In this document: positions 44,126 to 53,566 of the stretch, piece after piece
Layout of the letters: every line of letters begins with the position of its first letter
How positions within the stretch are numbered: the first letter of the stretch is position 1
Source: Bradyrhizobium sp.
GTDB lineage: Bacteria; Pseudomonadota; Alphaproteobacteria; Rhizobiales; Xanthobacteraceae
DNA length: 64,000 nucleotides
NCBI RefSeq assembly: GCF_030654605.1
Contig: NZ_JAURXB010000065.1
Span: 1 to 64,000 of the forward strand
Reading direction: 5' to 3'
Notes under the pieces: model-generated
Database searches by the model: none
What the model saw: the letters and a program-made list of their open reading frames with translations, nothing else
What the model was told of the DNA's origin: nothing
Position numbers and translations under genes: made by a program

Positions 44126-45265
44126 TCAATAACTCTTCATCCGCGCCAATTGATCGGCGTGGAAATTGCTGTCACCGAACAATTCCTGGCAGACCCGCGC
44201 GCGCTTCATGAAGAATCCGATGTCGAACTGGTCGGTCATGCCCATGCCGCCATGCATCTGGACGCCTTCCTGCACCGCCAGTGTCGCGGTGGTGCCGGCG
44301 CGGGCCTTCGCCACGGCCACCGCGGCGCCGGCCTTGTCGAAACTCGCATCCAGCGTCTGCAGCGCCTTCAGCACCGCGGCGCGGGTGATCTCGATGTCGA
44401 CATAGAGCTGGGCGGCGCGGTGCTGCAGCGCCTGGAATTCACCGATCAGTTTTCCGAACTGCTTGCGCTCCTTGAGATAGGTGACGGTGCGGCCGAACAC
44501 TTCCTCGCTGAGCCCCACCATCTCGGACGCCACCGCGGCGCGGCCGATATTGAGCACGCCTTCCAGCAAGGCAAAACCCTGATCGACCTCGCCGAGCACG
44601 CCGTCGGCATTGACTTCGGCATTGTCGAACACGATGCGCGCGGCATTGTGCGCATCGACCATCGCGGTGCGCTCGATCGCAATTCCCTTTGCTTTGGGAT
44701 CGACCAGGAACAGCGTCAGCCCGTCGCGCTCGCCGGCCGAGCCCGCGCTGCGCGCCGCCACGATCAACAGATCCGCCGTGTGGCCGTCGACCACGAAGGC
44801 CTTGTCGCCCGAGAGCTTGAATCCGTTACCGGAGCGCACCGCCTGCAGTTTGGTCATCAGCGGACGATGCTTGGCGCCCTCGTCGATCGCCAGCGCGGCC
44901 AGCAGCGAACCATCGGATATTTTCGGCAGATATTGCGACTTCTGGGCGTCGCTGCCGCCGCGCGACAGCGCCGACGCCGCGAGCACGGATGTCGCCAGAT
45001 ACGGCGACGGCATCAGGGTGCAGCCGATTTCCTCCATCACGATGCCGGCCTCGACGCAGCCGAGCCCGCTGCCGCCGAACGCTTCCGGCACCAGCAGGCC
45101 GGAAAATCCCATCTCGGCAAAGCCTTTCCACAGCTCGCGGGAAAAGCCCGTCGCGTCCCTGGCATCGCGCAGCTGCCGCAGATGCGACACCGGCGCCTTG
45201 TCGCTGATGAAACCCCGCGCGCTGTCGCGCAGCATCGATTGTTCTTGGTTGAGGACGAGTGCCAT
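44126..45265 (-). CDS. Acyl-CoA dehydrogenase (small-subunit type)
   Basis: 379 residues with the three-domain ACAD fold; C-terminal MHGGMGMTDQFDIGFFMKRA fits the family FAD/substrate region. It oxidises an acyl-CoA to the enoyl-CoA and passes electrons to ETF. Together with the larger ACAD encoded upstream it resembles paired (alpha-beta) dehydrogenases used on dicarboxyl, alicyclic or steroid-like acids. Substrate not identifiable. Confidence 0.85.
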   Translation of the reverse strand: MALVLNQEQSMLRDSARGFISDKAPVSHLRQLRDARDATGFSRELWKGFAEMGFSGLLVPEAFGGSGLGCVEAGIVMEEIGCTLMPSPYLATSVLAASALSRGGSDAQKSQYLPKISDGSLLAALAIDEGAKHRPLMTKLQAVRSGNGFKLSGDKAFVVDGHTADLLIVAARSAGSAGERDGLTLFLVDPKAKGIAIERTAMVDAHNAARIVFDNAEVNADGVLGEVDQGFALLEGVLNIGRAAVASEMVGLSEEVFGRTVTYLKERKQFGKLIGEFQALQHRAAQLYVDIEITRAAVLKALQTLDASFDKAGAAVAVAKARAGTTATLAVQEGVQMHGGMGMTDQFDIGFFMKRARVCQELFGDSNFHADQLARMKSY

Positions 45266-45314
45266 GAGGGGGATTCCGGTGCGTTGATGTTCGACTAATT
45301 TGCCTTGTTTGATC

Positions 45315-45412
45315 CCTCATGGTGAGGAGGCGCCCTTGCGCCGTCTCGAACCATGAGAGCCCGTGGCCCATCCTTCGAGACGCGGCGAAGAGGCCGCTCC
45401 TCAGGATGAGGA
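45315..45412. repeat. Inverted repeat family D
   Basis: CCTCATGGTGAGG, TCTCGAACCATGAG, CATCCTTCGAGACGC and CTCCTCAGGATGAGG form two nested stems. It separates the two acyl-CoA dehydrogenase genes; related fragments are at 31210-31405. Confidence 0.7.
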
Positions 45413-45417
45413 GTGTG

Positions 45418-46602
45418 CTACGCCCCCGGCAGATCCAGAATGCGCTTGGCGACGATGCCGAGCATCACTTCCGACGTGCCGCCCTCGATCGAGTTGGCCT
45501 TGGTGCGCAGCCAGGCGCGCGGTCGGGCGCCGCCCCTGGAGCGCTCGCTTTCCCACTCCAGCGCGTCGACGCCGCCGGCCGACATCAGGATCTCGTGGCG
45601 ACGCTTGTTCAGCTCGGTGCCGTAATATTTCATCGCCGAGGAAAACGCCGGATGCGCCTGCCCCGCCTTGGCCAGATCGACCGCGCGCTCGGCGGCGGCT
45701 GACAGTGCCGCCTCGTCGATCTCGAAGGTCGCGATCTGGCCGCGCAGCATCGGATCTTCCAGCCGGCCCTGCTCGTCGCTCCCGACCGAATCGGCAGCGA
45801 CCTGGCCGAGCGGCCGGCCGACGCCGCGCTCACCCATGCCCGAGATCATCGCGCGCTCATGTTGCAGCAGATACTTTGCCACGTCCCAGCCGCGGTTGAC
45901 GGTGCCGACCACGTGCGACTTCGGGACCCGCACATTATCGAAGAAAGTTTCGCAGAACGGCGAATAGCCCGAGATCAGCAGGATCGGCTTGGTCGAGACG
46001 CCCTTCGAGGCCATGTCGAACAGGATGAAACTGATGCCGTCATGCTTCTTCGCGGTCGCGTCGGTGCGCACCAGGCAGAAAATCCAGTCGGCGTAGTTGG
46101 CGTAGGAGGTCCAGATCTTCTGGCCGGTGATGAGGTAATCGTCGCCGTCGCTTTCGGCGCGGGTCTGCAGCGAGGCGAGGTCGGAGCCGGCGTTGGGTTC
46201 GGAATAGCCCTGGCACCAGCGGATCAGGCCGGCGGCGATCTTCGGCAGATGCTCCTGCTTCTGCGCCTCGGTGCCGTATTTCAACAGCGCCGGCCCGAGC
46301 ATCCAGATCCCGAAACTCGACAGCGGCGAACGGGCACCCATCGCCGCCATCTCCGCGCGCAGGACCTTGTGCTCGGCGGGATCGAGTCCGCCGCCGCCAT
46401 ATTCCCGCGGCCAATCCGGCACGGTCCAGCCCTTGTCGCGCATCCGCTCGAACCAGACGCGCTGCGGCTCGGAGGAAAATTTGGTATTGCGGCCGCCCCA
46501 GAAGGTGTCGTCGTCCGAGGTCATCGGCTTGCGCATTTCCGGCGGACAGTTCGCTTGCAACCAGGCACGGGTCTCACTGCGGAATTTTTCCAGATCGGAC
46601 AT
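45418..46602 (-). CDS. Acyl-CoA dehydrogenase (large-subunit type)
   Basis: 394 residues of the ACAD family: WPREYGGGGL, CQGYSEPNAGSDLASL (FAD/substrate loop) and C-terminal IEGGTSEVMLGIVAKRIL. The start MSDLEKFRSE at 46602 was preferred; an in-frame ATG 15 bases earlier is possible. It lies upstream of the second ACAD gene on the same strand but a repeat interrupts them. Divergent from the CMD-family gene. Confidence 0.85.
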   Translation of the reverse strand: MSDLEKFRSETRAWLQANCPPEMRKPMTSDDDTFWGGRNTKFSSEPQRVWFERMRDKGWTVPDWPREYGGGGLDPAEHKVLRAEMAAMGARSPLSSFGIWMLGPALLKYGTEAQKQEHLPKIAAGLIRWCQGYSEPNAGSDLASLQTRAESDGDDYLITGQKIWTSYANYADWIFCLVRTDATAKKHDGISFILFDMASKGVSTKPILLISGYSPFCETFFDNVRVPKSHVVGTVNRGWDVAKYLLQHERAMISGMGERGVGRPLGQVAADSVGSDEQGRLEDPMLRGQIATFEIDEAALSAAAERAVDLAKAGQAHPAFSSAMKYYGTELNKRRHEILMSAGGVDALEWESERSRGGARPRAWLRTKANSIEGGTSEVMLGIVAKRILDLPGA

Positions 46603-46762
46603 GTCAGGCGTTTCCATTTGGAGATGTTGGATCGACCTTAGCCGTCGCATCGCGGAATTCAATATATCTCTGGCGCACCCGTTCGTGATGCGGAATATGA
46701 TGGGGCTGTGCGGTCCGGCGTCGCAGGCGCGCGCAACGATTGAAAAACAAGGGGAAACCGAG

Positions 46763-47308
46763 ATGCGGCTGAAGTTGCTTTCGCCTGGCGAAATGAACGC
46801 GGACCAGAAACAAACCTATGACGAGTCGATCGCCGGCAAGCGCGGCGCCCCGCCGGCGCCGATGATGGCCTGGCTCAACAGTCCCGAAATGGCCCGGCAC
46901 GCCACCCGGCTCGGCGAGGTGATGCGCTACAACACGATTTTTCCGGCCAAACTGTCCGAGATCGCGATCCTGGTCACCGCCCGGCACTGGACCTCGCATT
47001 ACGAATGGTTTGCCCACAAGCGGCTGGCGCTGAAGGGGGGCATGGACCTGAAGATCATCGAGGACATCCGCGACCGCCGCACGCCCACCTTCGACGATCC
47101 CAAGGGGCAGATGATCTACGACGTGGCGAAGTCGCTGCATGAAGGCCACGGCGTTCCCAAGGGGCTGTACGCGGAGGCTGTAACGGTTCTCAGCGAGCGC
47201 GGCATCGTCGAAATCATCGGACTGTGCGGCTATTACACGCTGGTGGCGATGACGCTGAACACGTTCGAGTTCGGGTTGCCGGATGGGGAAGTGTCGGAGC
47301 TGGTGTGA
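46763..47308 (+). CDS. Carboxymuconolactone decarboxylase family protein
   Basis: 181 residues of the all-helical CMD/AhpD fold. The position of the AhpD CxxC is occupied by LVTARHWTSHYEWFAH, with no redox cysteines, so peroxidase activity is unlikely; a decarboxylase or hydrolase-like role on an aromatic-derived acid is possible. GGGGAAAC precedes the ATG. Divergent from the acyl-CoA dehydrogenase. Confidence 0.78.
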   Translation: MRLKLLSPGEMNADQKQTYDESIAGKRGAPPAPMMAWLNSPEMARHATRLGEVMRYNTIFPAKLSEIAILVTARHWTSHYEWFAHKRLALKGGMDLKIIEDIRDRRTPTFDDPKGQMIYDVAKSLHEGHGVPKGLYAEAVTVLSERGIVEIIGLCGYYTLVAMTLNTFEFGLPDGEVSELV

Positions 47309-47324
47309 GAGGAATCACGCACTC

Positions 47325-47474
47325 GTGTCCCGGACGCGGTGCAGCGTCCTTTACGCTGCTCCGCAGAGCCGGGACCCATGCATGCGCGCGAGAACATGGG
47401 CCCCGGCTCAGCAGCGCACCGCCGGAGTCGCGCTACGCGCGATCCCGAGTGCGCTGCGCTGCGTCCGGGGCACG
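47325..47474. repeat. Repeat, family E-like
   Basis: GTGTCCCGGACGCGGTGCAG pairs with CTGCGTCCGGGGCACG at the two ends, with AGCCGGGACCCATG and CATGGGCCCCGGCT nested. It fills the gap between the CMD and VOC genes, and any open frame through it is repeat-derived. Confidence 0.65.
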
Positions 47475-47497
47475 AATACCTCAAGCGGAGAATACAT

Positions 47498-47992
47498 ATG
47501 CCCGACAATCCCCCCATCATCGCCGGCACAAGGATCGGGCATGTTCATCTCAAGGTCGCCGATCTCGATCGCGCGCTGGCGTTTTACTGCGGCGTGCTCG
47601 GCTTTCAGGTGACGCAGCGGCTGAGTTCGGGCGCGGCGTTCATTGCGGCCGGCGGCTATCATCACCACATCGGCCTCAACACCTGGGAGAGCAAGGGCGG
47701 CCATCCGCCGCCGCCCGGCACCACCGGCCTGTTTCACACCGCGATCCTGTATCCGACCCGCGCAGCACTGGCCGATGCGTTGCATCGCCTGATCGAGGCC
47801 GGCATTGCGCTCGACGGCGCCAGCGATCACGGCGTCAGCGAGGCGCTGTACCTGCGCGACCCCGACGAGAATGGCGTCGAGCTGTATCGGGACCGGCCCG
47901 AGGCGGAATGGCCGCGCAAGGAAGACGGATCGCTGGCGATGTTCACGAAACGGTTGGATCTGGAGGAATTGTTGCGGGCGAGGGAGACCTGA
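47498..47992 (+). CDS. VOC-family dioxygenase/glyoxalase-like protein
   Basis: 164 residues with the vicinal-oxygen-chelate pattern: IGHVHLKVADLDRALAFYCGVLGF, HHHIGLNTW, LFHTAILYP and DENGVELYRDRPEAEW, providing His and Glu metal ligands. Resembles catechol-2,3-dioxygenase-like VOC proteins. The start at 47498 has GGAG upstream; earlier in-frame codons derive from the repeat. Substrate unknown. Confidence 0.85.
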   Translation: MPDNPPIIAGTRIGHVHLKVADLDRALAFYCGVLGFQVTQRLSSGAAFIAAGGYHHHIGLNTWESKGGHPPPPGTTGLFHTAILYPTRAALADALHRLIEAGIALDGASDHGVSEALYLRDPDENGVELYRDRPEAEWPRKEDGSLAMFTKRLDLEELLRARET

Positions 47993-48028
47993 TCCCTCCA
48001 CATCGGAGCGAAGCGAACAATGAAAACT

Positions 48029-48130
48029 GTCGTCGCCCGGCTTGACCGGGCGATCCAGTACGCCGCGGCTTCTCGGTTGAACACGACCGTCTCTGGAATA
48101 CTGGGTCACCCGGTCAAGCCGGGTGACGAC
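48029..48130. repeat. Inverted repeat family B overlapping an MFS gene end
   Basis: Arms begin GTCGTCGCCCGGCTTGACC and end GTCAAGCCGGGTGACGAC. The right arm overlaps the last codons and stop of the minus-strand MFS gene, giving the protein its final VSSPGLTG. Other copies: 15285-15386 and 60269-60371. Confidence 0.8.
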
Positions 48131-49353
48131 ACCTTTGGCCGCCCCCGAATCATGATCAGCACTGCCGCCACCAATTCCAACCCGATACAACCGTAAAACG
48201 GCAGCGCATAACTTCCCGATGCATCGCGCAGCAGGCCGATGACACCGGGGCCGAACGCGTAAGTCACCTGGTTGATCGCCGTGATCAGGCTGATCAGGAC
48301 GCCGAACGAGGAGGGAGCGAATTCGCGCTGCACGATCAATGCCGGCAGCGTGATCAGATTGCCGACCGAGAAGCCGAACAGCGCGCAGGCCGCGATCAGC
48401 GCGATGTCGTTCTGCAGGTTGATGATGACGAGGAGTGCCAGGGCCTGGCTGACGAACGAGATCGCCGAGGCGAGGCGCTGGTTGAGTCGGTCGATCACGA
48501 ACGAGAAAAGCACGCGGCCGACCACCGCCATCGCGGTCATCAGCGCGACCGCGAATGCGGCGCGCTCCCGGCCCACCACCGAATCGAGGAACGCGATCAG
48601 GTGGACGATGAAACCGACCTGCGCGAACAGCACCAGCGCGAAGGAGGCCGAGACCGAGAGAAAGCCGATGTCGCGGAACGCCTGCGCCCGCACCCGCGTC
48701 GCGGACGGTGCGTCCGCGGACAAGGCGGCGACCGCGGCGCTCGGATGCAGCGGCGGACGTCCGACAAAGATCAGGATGATCGGGACCATCACCACGATCA
48801 TGGCGATCGCGGCGGCGACCATGGCGCCGGGGAAGCCGAAATACCCGATCGCCCCCACCAGCAGCGGCACGCCGATGATGCCGCCGAAGCTGGCGCCGTT
48901 CAGCGCCAGGCTGATCGCCATGCCACGCTTCCTGTCGAACCAGAGCCCGAGCGTGTTGGTGATGATGCCGAGACTGGTGCCGACCCAGCCGAACGCGAGC
49001 AGCGCATTGGCGGCATAGAGCTGCCACGGTTCGGTGACCTGGCCGATCAGCACGGCGGCCGCCGCCATCGTAAAGACACCGGCCAGCAGGCAGTTGCGCG
49101 GACCGATCGCCTTGATCGCTTCGCTGACGAATACGACCAGCAGGGCGCCAGACAGATAGAAGACCGTGGTGCCGCTCGAGATCAGCGAGGTGGGCCAGCC
49201 GTGCAGCCGATGCAGCTCGGCGACATAGACGCTCTGGCCATAGAAGCCGAGCCCCCAGCCGAAGGTCGCCACCAGAAAACAGACCACGACGATGCGCCAG
49301 CCCTCGTAGCGGGCCGAGGTTTCGTCGATTGCGATTGGCTTGGACTCGTTCAA
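48106..49353 (-). CDS. MFS transporter (oxalate/formate-like antiporter type)
   Basis: About 415 residues, twelve predicted helices, starting near ARYEGWRIVVVCFLVATFGWG. DRKRGMAISLALNGASFGG fits the MFS loop. The start is taken as TTG at 49353 (NESKPIAIDE); the ATG at 49401 lies in a repeat and would add MDARVKPGHDEFEKPA, a repeat-encoded peptide. The C-terminus VSSPGLTG is also repeat-derived. Substrate unknown. Confidence 0.8.
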   Translation of the reverse strand: MNESKPIAIDETSARYEGWRIVVVCFLVATFGWGLGFYGQSVYVAELHRLHGWPTSLISSGTTVFYLSGALLVVFVSEAIKAIGPRNCLLAGVFTMAAAAVLIGQVTEPWQLYAANALLAFGWVGTSLGIITNTLGLWFDRKRGMAISLALNGASFGGIIGVPLLVGAIGYFGFPGAMVAAAIAMIVVMVPIILIFVGRPPLHPSAAVAALSADAPSATRVRAQAFRDIGFLSVSASFALVLFAQVGFIVHLIAFLDSVVGRERAAFAVALMTAMAVVGRVLFSFVIDRLNQRLASAISFVSQALALLVIINLQNDIALIAACALFGFSVGNLITLPALIVQREFAPSSFGVLISLITAINQVTYAFGPGVIGLLRDASGSYALPFYGCIGLELVAAVLIMIRGRPKVSSPGLTG

Positions 49354-49370
49354 TGCCGGTTTCTCGAATT

Positions 49371-49490
49371 CGTCATGCCCGGGCTTGACCCGGGCATCCA
49401 CGACTTTCTTTGCTGTAGATGCAAAGACGTGGATGGCCGGGTCACCTAGCGCGAAGACGCGCTTCGCGCTTTTGCCCGGCCATGACGACG
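49371..49490. repeat. Inverted repeat fragment (GCCCGG type)
   Basis: CGTCATGCCCGGGCTTGACC at the left and TGCCCGGCCATGACGACG at the right are imperfect arms; inner ATCCACGACTTT and AAAGACGTGGAT also pair. Lies between two minus-strand genes. Confidence 0.65.
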
Positions 49491-49547
49491 ATTAGCAAAC
49501 TACCAAGTGAAACGCTTCGACCGCCACCGAACTGTCAGCAGGTGTCA

Positions 49548-49910
49548 TCAGGCTTTCGGTTTCGGCGGATCGTAAAAGAACCGCTCGCGGAAAATCCGGT
49601 CGCCGCGCCATTCCTGCAGCGCGACTTCATCGATCCGGGCGGTCTTGCCGGAAAGGTAGGTGAAGTCGAAAATCCAGTTGATCGCGACGCGGTCGCCCTC
49701 GAGGATCGAGGCCACGCATGTCGAAACCACGGTCTCGACCCGATCCAGCGTGGCGCGCTCCTGCGCCACCAGCAGGTCACGGCCCACGCGCGGAGGTGCT
49801 GCGTTCTCCTGCATGCTGGCATCCTCGGTATAATAGCGCTCGATGGCGCCGGCATGATCGCCTGACACGACGACGGCGATGAACTCATCGAGACGGGCTC
49901 GCGACGGCAT
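49548..49910 (-). CDS. NTF2/SnoaL-like small protein
   Basis: 120 residues of the SnoaL-like cone fold: LDEFIAVVVSGDHAGAIERYYTEDASMQENAAPPRVGRD-type start and WIFDFTYL later. The start at 49910 has GGGAGG 5 bases upstream; MNVGGF at 49928 is less likely. Such proteins are isomerase- or hydratase-like, or ligand-binding. It follows the MFS gene to its right (on the minus strand), 37 bases downstream. Confidence 0.75.
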   Translation of the reverse strand: MPSRARLDEFIAVVVSGDHAGAIERYYTEDASMQENAAPPRVGRDLLVAQERATLDRVETVVSTCVASILEGDRVAINWIFDFTYLSGKTARIDEVALQEWRGDRIFRERFFYDPPKPKA

Positions 49911-49947
49911 GAAACCTCCCACGTTCAAGCAGCAATAAAATCAGCAA

Positions 49948-51189
49948 TCAAATACCCGGATCGGGAAATTGCGGCACGGCCCGTTTCGCCCGGCGCCTCG
50001 CGAGCGACGCGAACATCAAGACCGCGAGCCCCAGCAGCACCGGCGGGAACACCACCATGTTGACCGCGGACCAGCCGTAATTCGCCAGCAGCTGGCCCGA
50101 TGCGAACGATCCCACCGCCATCATCCCGAACACCAGGAAATCGTTGAAGGCCTGCACCTTGTTGCGCTCCTGCGGCCGGTGCGTCTCCAGCACCAGGGCG
50201 GAAGCGCCGACGAAGGAGAAATTCCAGCCGACCCCGAGCACGATCAGTGTGGCCCAGAAATGCATCGCGGTGAGGCCGGACAATCCGATCGCAGCGGCGA
50301 CGGCCTCCAGCACCAGCCCGAGCGCGACGATTTTCGGCGCCCCGAAGCGCGCGATCAGCGAGCCCGTGAAGAAGCTCGGCCCGTACATCGCCACGATATG
50401 CCATTGAATGCCGAAATTGGAATCGCTGACGGAGAGGCCGCACATCTGCATCGCCAGCGGCGCCGAGGTCATCACCAGATTCATCATGGGATAGGAGACG
50501 ATGCCGCAAAGCGCGGCGGCGATGAAGCGTGGCTGCCGCGCGATCTCGAGCAGCGGCCGGCCGCCATGCATGTCCGCCGGCGCCGGCTTCGGCGCATCGA
50601 CCCCCGCCAGCACCGCCATCGCGACCAGCGCCACCACCGCCTGCATCAGGAAGCTGAAGGCGAACAGATAGGGCGGCCAGATATCCATGGTCCACTGCAC
50701 GAGCTGCGGACCGAGCACGCCGGCGAATACGCCGCCCGCCATCACCCAAGACACCGCCTTGGGACGGAAAACGACGCTGGCGCCGTCGGCGGCGGCGAAG
50801 CGGTAGGATTGCGACACCGCGCCGTAGAGCCCACCGAGAAACGTCGCGACGCAGAACAGCACGAACGAGCCGCGCAGGATGGCGTAGGCCCCGAGCAGGC
50901 CGGTCAGCATGCCGCAGCCGGTGCCGATGATGAAGGCTGTGCGGCGGCCATAGGCGCGCGAGATCGCACCGGTCGGCAAGGTGCCGGCGGCCAGGCCCAC
51001 CACATACATCGAGAGCGGCACGGTCGCGAACGAGATATCCGGCGCCAGCGTCGCGCCGACGATCGAGCCGGTGGCGAAAATCACAGCCGAATTCGCGCCG
51101 GTCAGCGCCTGCGCTGCCGCCAGCCGCGCCACATTGGATCGCGCGCGGGCGTCATCGGCGATTTCGTCGGCTGCAGTCACGTCGATCAT
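49948..51189 (-). CDS. MFS transporter
   Basis: 413 residues with twelve predicted helices, RAYGRRTAFIIGTGCG matching the loop 2-3 motif, and a charged C-terminus. The N-terminal 20 residues are polar. The sequence does not identify a substrate. GGAAA lies before the ATG. It may be co-transcribed with the NTF2-like gene. Confidence 0.85.
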   Translation of the reverse strand: MIDVTAADEIADDARARSNVARLAAAQALTGANSAVIFATGSIVGATLAPDISFATVPLSMYVVGLAAGTLPTGAISRAYGRRTAFIIGTGCGMLTGLLGAYAILRGSFVLFCVATFLGGLYGAVSQSYRFAAADGASVVFRPKAVSWVMAGGVFAGVLGPQLVQWTMDIWPPYLFAFSFLMQAVVALVAMAVLAGVDAPKPAPADMHGGRPLLEIARQPRFIAAALCGIVSYPMMNLVMTSAPLAMQMCGLSVSDSNFGIQWHIVAMYGPSFFTGSLIARFGAPKIVALGLVLEAVAAAIGLSGLTAMHFWATLIVLGVGWNFSFVGASALVLETHRPQERNKVQAFNDFLVFGMMAVGSFASGQLLANYGWSAVNMVVFPPVLLGLAVLMFASLARRRAKRAVPQFPDPGI

Positions 51190-51378
51190 TTATTGTTTCC
51201 GCGCAGATGCGGCCCGAAGCATTCGGCCGCATTGATTCCCGATACTATGGCGGCAAGCTTCCGCCCGATCAACCGACGCAAACGGGCGCGCGCCATGCGA
51301 GCAGCGCACATTGGACAGCACGCACGAAAGCCGCGTAAATGACCCATCCGCCATTCATGCTGTTTCCCGGGGTGCTCC

Positions 51379-53445
51379 ATGTCCATCGACGACAGGCCGA
51401 CGATCGCAGCCCCCGACGACGATCCGTATCTGTGGCTGGAAGAGATCGAGGGCGAACGGGCGCTTGCCTTTGTCGAGCGGCAGAACGCGCTCACGCTGCA
51501 GAAGTTCGGCGACGCCGGATTTGCTGATGATCGTGACGCGCTGGCCGATATCCTGGACCGGCCGGACAACATTCCCTTCATCAGCCGGCGCGGTGACTTC
51601 GTCTACAATCTCTGGAAGGATACCAATAATCCGCGCGGACTGTGGCGGCGGACCACGCTGGCGGAATTTCGCAAAGCCAGTCCGGCATGGGAAACCATCC
51701 TGGACCTGGACAAGCTCGCCGCCGAGGAGAATGAGGATTGGCTGTTTGCCGGGGCACAGGCGCTGCCGGGAAGCGGCAGGCGAATCGTCAGCCTTTCGCG
51801 CGGCGGCAGCGACGCCGCCACGTTGCGCGAATTCGACATCGAGAGAAAAGCCTTTGTCACCGGCGGCTTCACGCTGCCGGAGGCGAAGGGCGGCGTGGCG
51901 TGGATCGATGCCGATACGCTGCTGCTGTCGAGCGCCCATGGCGATGATATGGCGACAACATCGGGTTACGCCAGAACCGTCAGGCTGTGGCGGCGCGGCA
52001 CGGATGTGCGGCTGGCGCCGGTGCTGTTCGAGACCACGCCCGAACATATGAGCGTGCACGCCAGCGTCGATCGCACCGGCGCGGCGCCGCGGATATGGTT
52101 CATCGAGCAGCTCGATTTCTTCAGCCACAATGTCTGGCTCGGTGACGCGACCGGCGCGCGACATAAGCTCGATCTGCCTGAAGACGCCGAGGTGGATTTT
52201 CATCGCGACTGGCTCGCGGTGAAGCCACGCAAGCCGTGGACGGTGGGAACGCGGACTTACGCGTCCGACACCGTGCTTGGAATGTCGCTGTCGCGATTTC
52301 TGGCGGGCGAGCGCGATTTCCGGATTCTGTGTGAGGCCGGACCGCGCCGCGCGGTGCAGCACTTCTTCTGGGCCAGTGGCAGGCTGGTGATCTCCATTCT
52401 CGACGAACTGCAGCCGGTGTTCGAGGTCTGGACGCCGGCGGCCGATGGCTGGACCGCCGGCAAACTGCCGGGCTTGCCCGAGATCGGCGTCGCCGATGTC
52501 TGGCCGCTCGACGCCGAGGAAGCCGAAAGCAACGGCGACCTGCTCGCCAACATCCAGGACCCGCTGACGCCGGCCTCCCTGATGCTGATCGAGGGCATCT
52601 CGGCTCCTGTCGTACTGAAGCGGGCGCCGCGCACCTTCTCCGCGGAAGGACTCGTGGTCAGCCAGCACGAGGCGATCTCGATCGACGGCGAGCGCATTCC
52701 CTATGTGCAGACCGGGCCGGCCGCCCTGACCGGCGAGGCGCCGGTGCATCTCAACGCCTATGGCGGCTTCGGCATCTCGGAGCGGCCCTATTACCGCTCT
52801 GCGATCGGCAAGCTGTGGCTCGAACAGGGCGGCACCAGTGTCGTCGCCAATATCCGCGGCGGCGGCGAGTTCGGCACACGCTGGCACGAGGCCGGCCGCT
52901 ATGCCGGCAAACGGCTGACGCATGATGATTTTGCCGCTGTCGCCACTGACCTGGTGCGGCGCGGCGTCACCCGGCCTGATCGGATCGCGGCGGAGGGCGG
53001 ATCCAACGGCGGCATCCTGATCACCAACATGCTGACGCGCTATCCGGAGCGCTTCGGCGCGCTGTTCTGCACGATCCCGCTGATCGACATGCGCCGCTAC
53101 AGCAAACTGCTGGCCGGCGCGAGCTGGATCGCCGAATATGGCGACCCCGACAGACCGGAGGAATGGGCCTGGCTGCAGAGCTATTCGGCCTATCACACCG
53201 CGGTGCCGGGCCAGAACTATCCGCCGATCCTGATCGCCACCACGAAGCGGGACGACCGCGTCCACCCCGGCCACGCCCGCAAGATGGCGGCGAAGCTGCA
53301 GGCGATGGGATATGAAGCGTATCTCTACGAGCCCGCGGCGGGCGGCCACGGCTACGGCAAGGACAACAAGGAGCGCGCCGCGTTCACCGCGCTGGGGTAT
53401 GCGTTCTTGAAGAACAAGATCGGCTGGCGGGATAGCGGGGCGTGA
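51379..53445 (+). CDS. Prolyl oligopeptidase family serine peptidase (S9)
   Basis: 688 residues without a signal peptide. An N-terminal beta-propeller (about 70-400) is followed by an alpha/beta hydrolase domain with triad Ser542 (EGGSNGG), Asp626 (TKRDDRVHPGH) and His657 (AAGGHGYG). Cytosolic cleavage of short peptides, often after proline, is the family role. Divergent from the MFS gene. A very long antisense frame across it is a codon-bias shadow. Confidence 0.92.
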   Translation: MSIDDRPTIAAPDDDPYLWLEEIEGERALAFVERQNALTLQKFGDAGFADDRDALADILDRPDNIPFISRRGDFVYNLWKDTNNPRGLWRRTTLAEFRKASPAWETILDLDKLAAEENEDWLFAGAQALPGSGRRIVSLSRGGSDAATLREFDIERKAFVTGGFTLPEAKGGVAWIDADTLLLSSAHGDDMATTSGYARTVRLWRRGTDVRLAPVLFETTPEHMSVHASVDRTGAAPRIWFIEQLDFFSHNVWLGDATGARHKLDLPEDAEVDFHRDWLAVKPRKPWTVGTRTYASDTVLGMSLSRFLAGERDFRILCEAGPRRAVQHFFWASGRLVISILDELQPVFEVWTPAADGWTAGKLPGLPEIGVADVWPLDAEEAESNGDLLANIQDPLTPASLMLIEGISAPVVLKRAPRTFSAEGLVVSQHEAISIDGERIPYVQTGPAALTGEAPVHLNAYGGFGISERPYYRSAIGKLWLEQGGTSVVANIRGGGEFGTRWHEAGRYAGKRLTHDDFAAVATDLVRRGVTRPDRIAAEGGSNGGILITNMLTRYPERFGALFCTIPLIDMRRYSKLLAGASWIAEYGDPDRPEEWAWLQSYSAYHTAVPGQNYPPILIATTKRDDRVHPGHARKMAAKLQAMGYEAYLYEPAAGGHGYGKDNKERAAFTALGYAFLKNKIGWRDSGA

Positions 53446-53457
53446 GGCCCATCGTTC

Positions 53458-53553
53458 GTCATTGCGAGGAGCACTTGCGACGAAGCAATCCATTTCACAG
53501 CGGTGCCGGTTGGCAAGATGGATTGCTTCGTCGCAAGTGCTCCTCGCAATGAC
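53458..53553. repeat. Perfect 36-bp inverted repeat, family A
   Basis: The left arm 53458-53493 begins GTCATTGCGAGGAGCACTTG and the right arm 53518-53553 is its exact complement, around a 24-base loop. It lies just past the S9 peptidase stop and before the methyltransferase stop, where it can end transcripts from both sides. Confidence 0.85.
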
Positions 53554-53566
53554 GGCTTCTAGAGGC

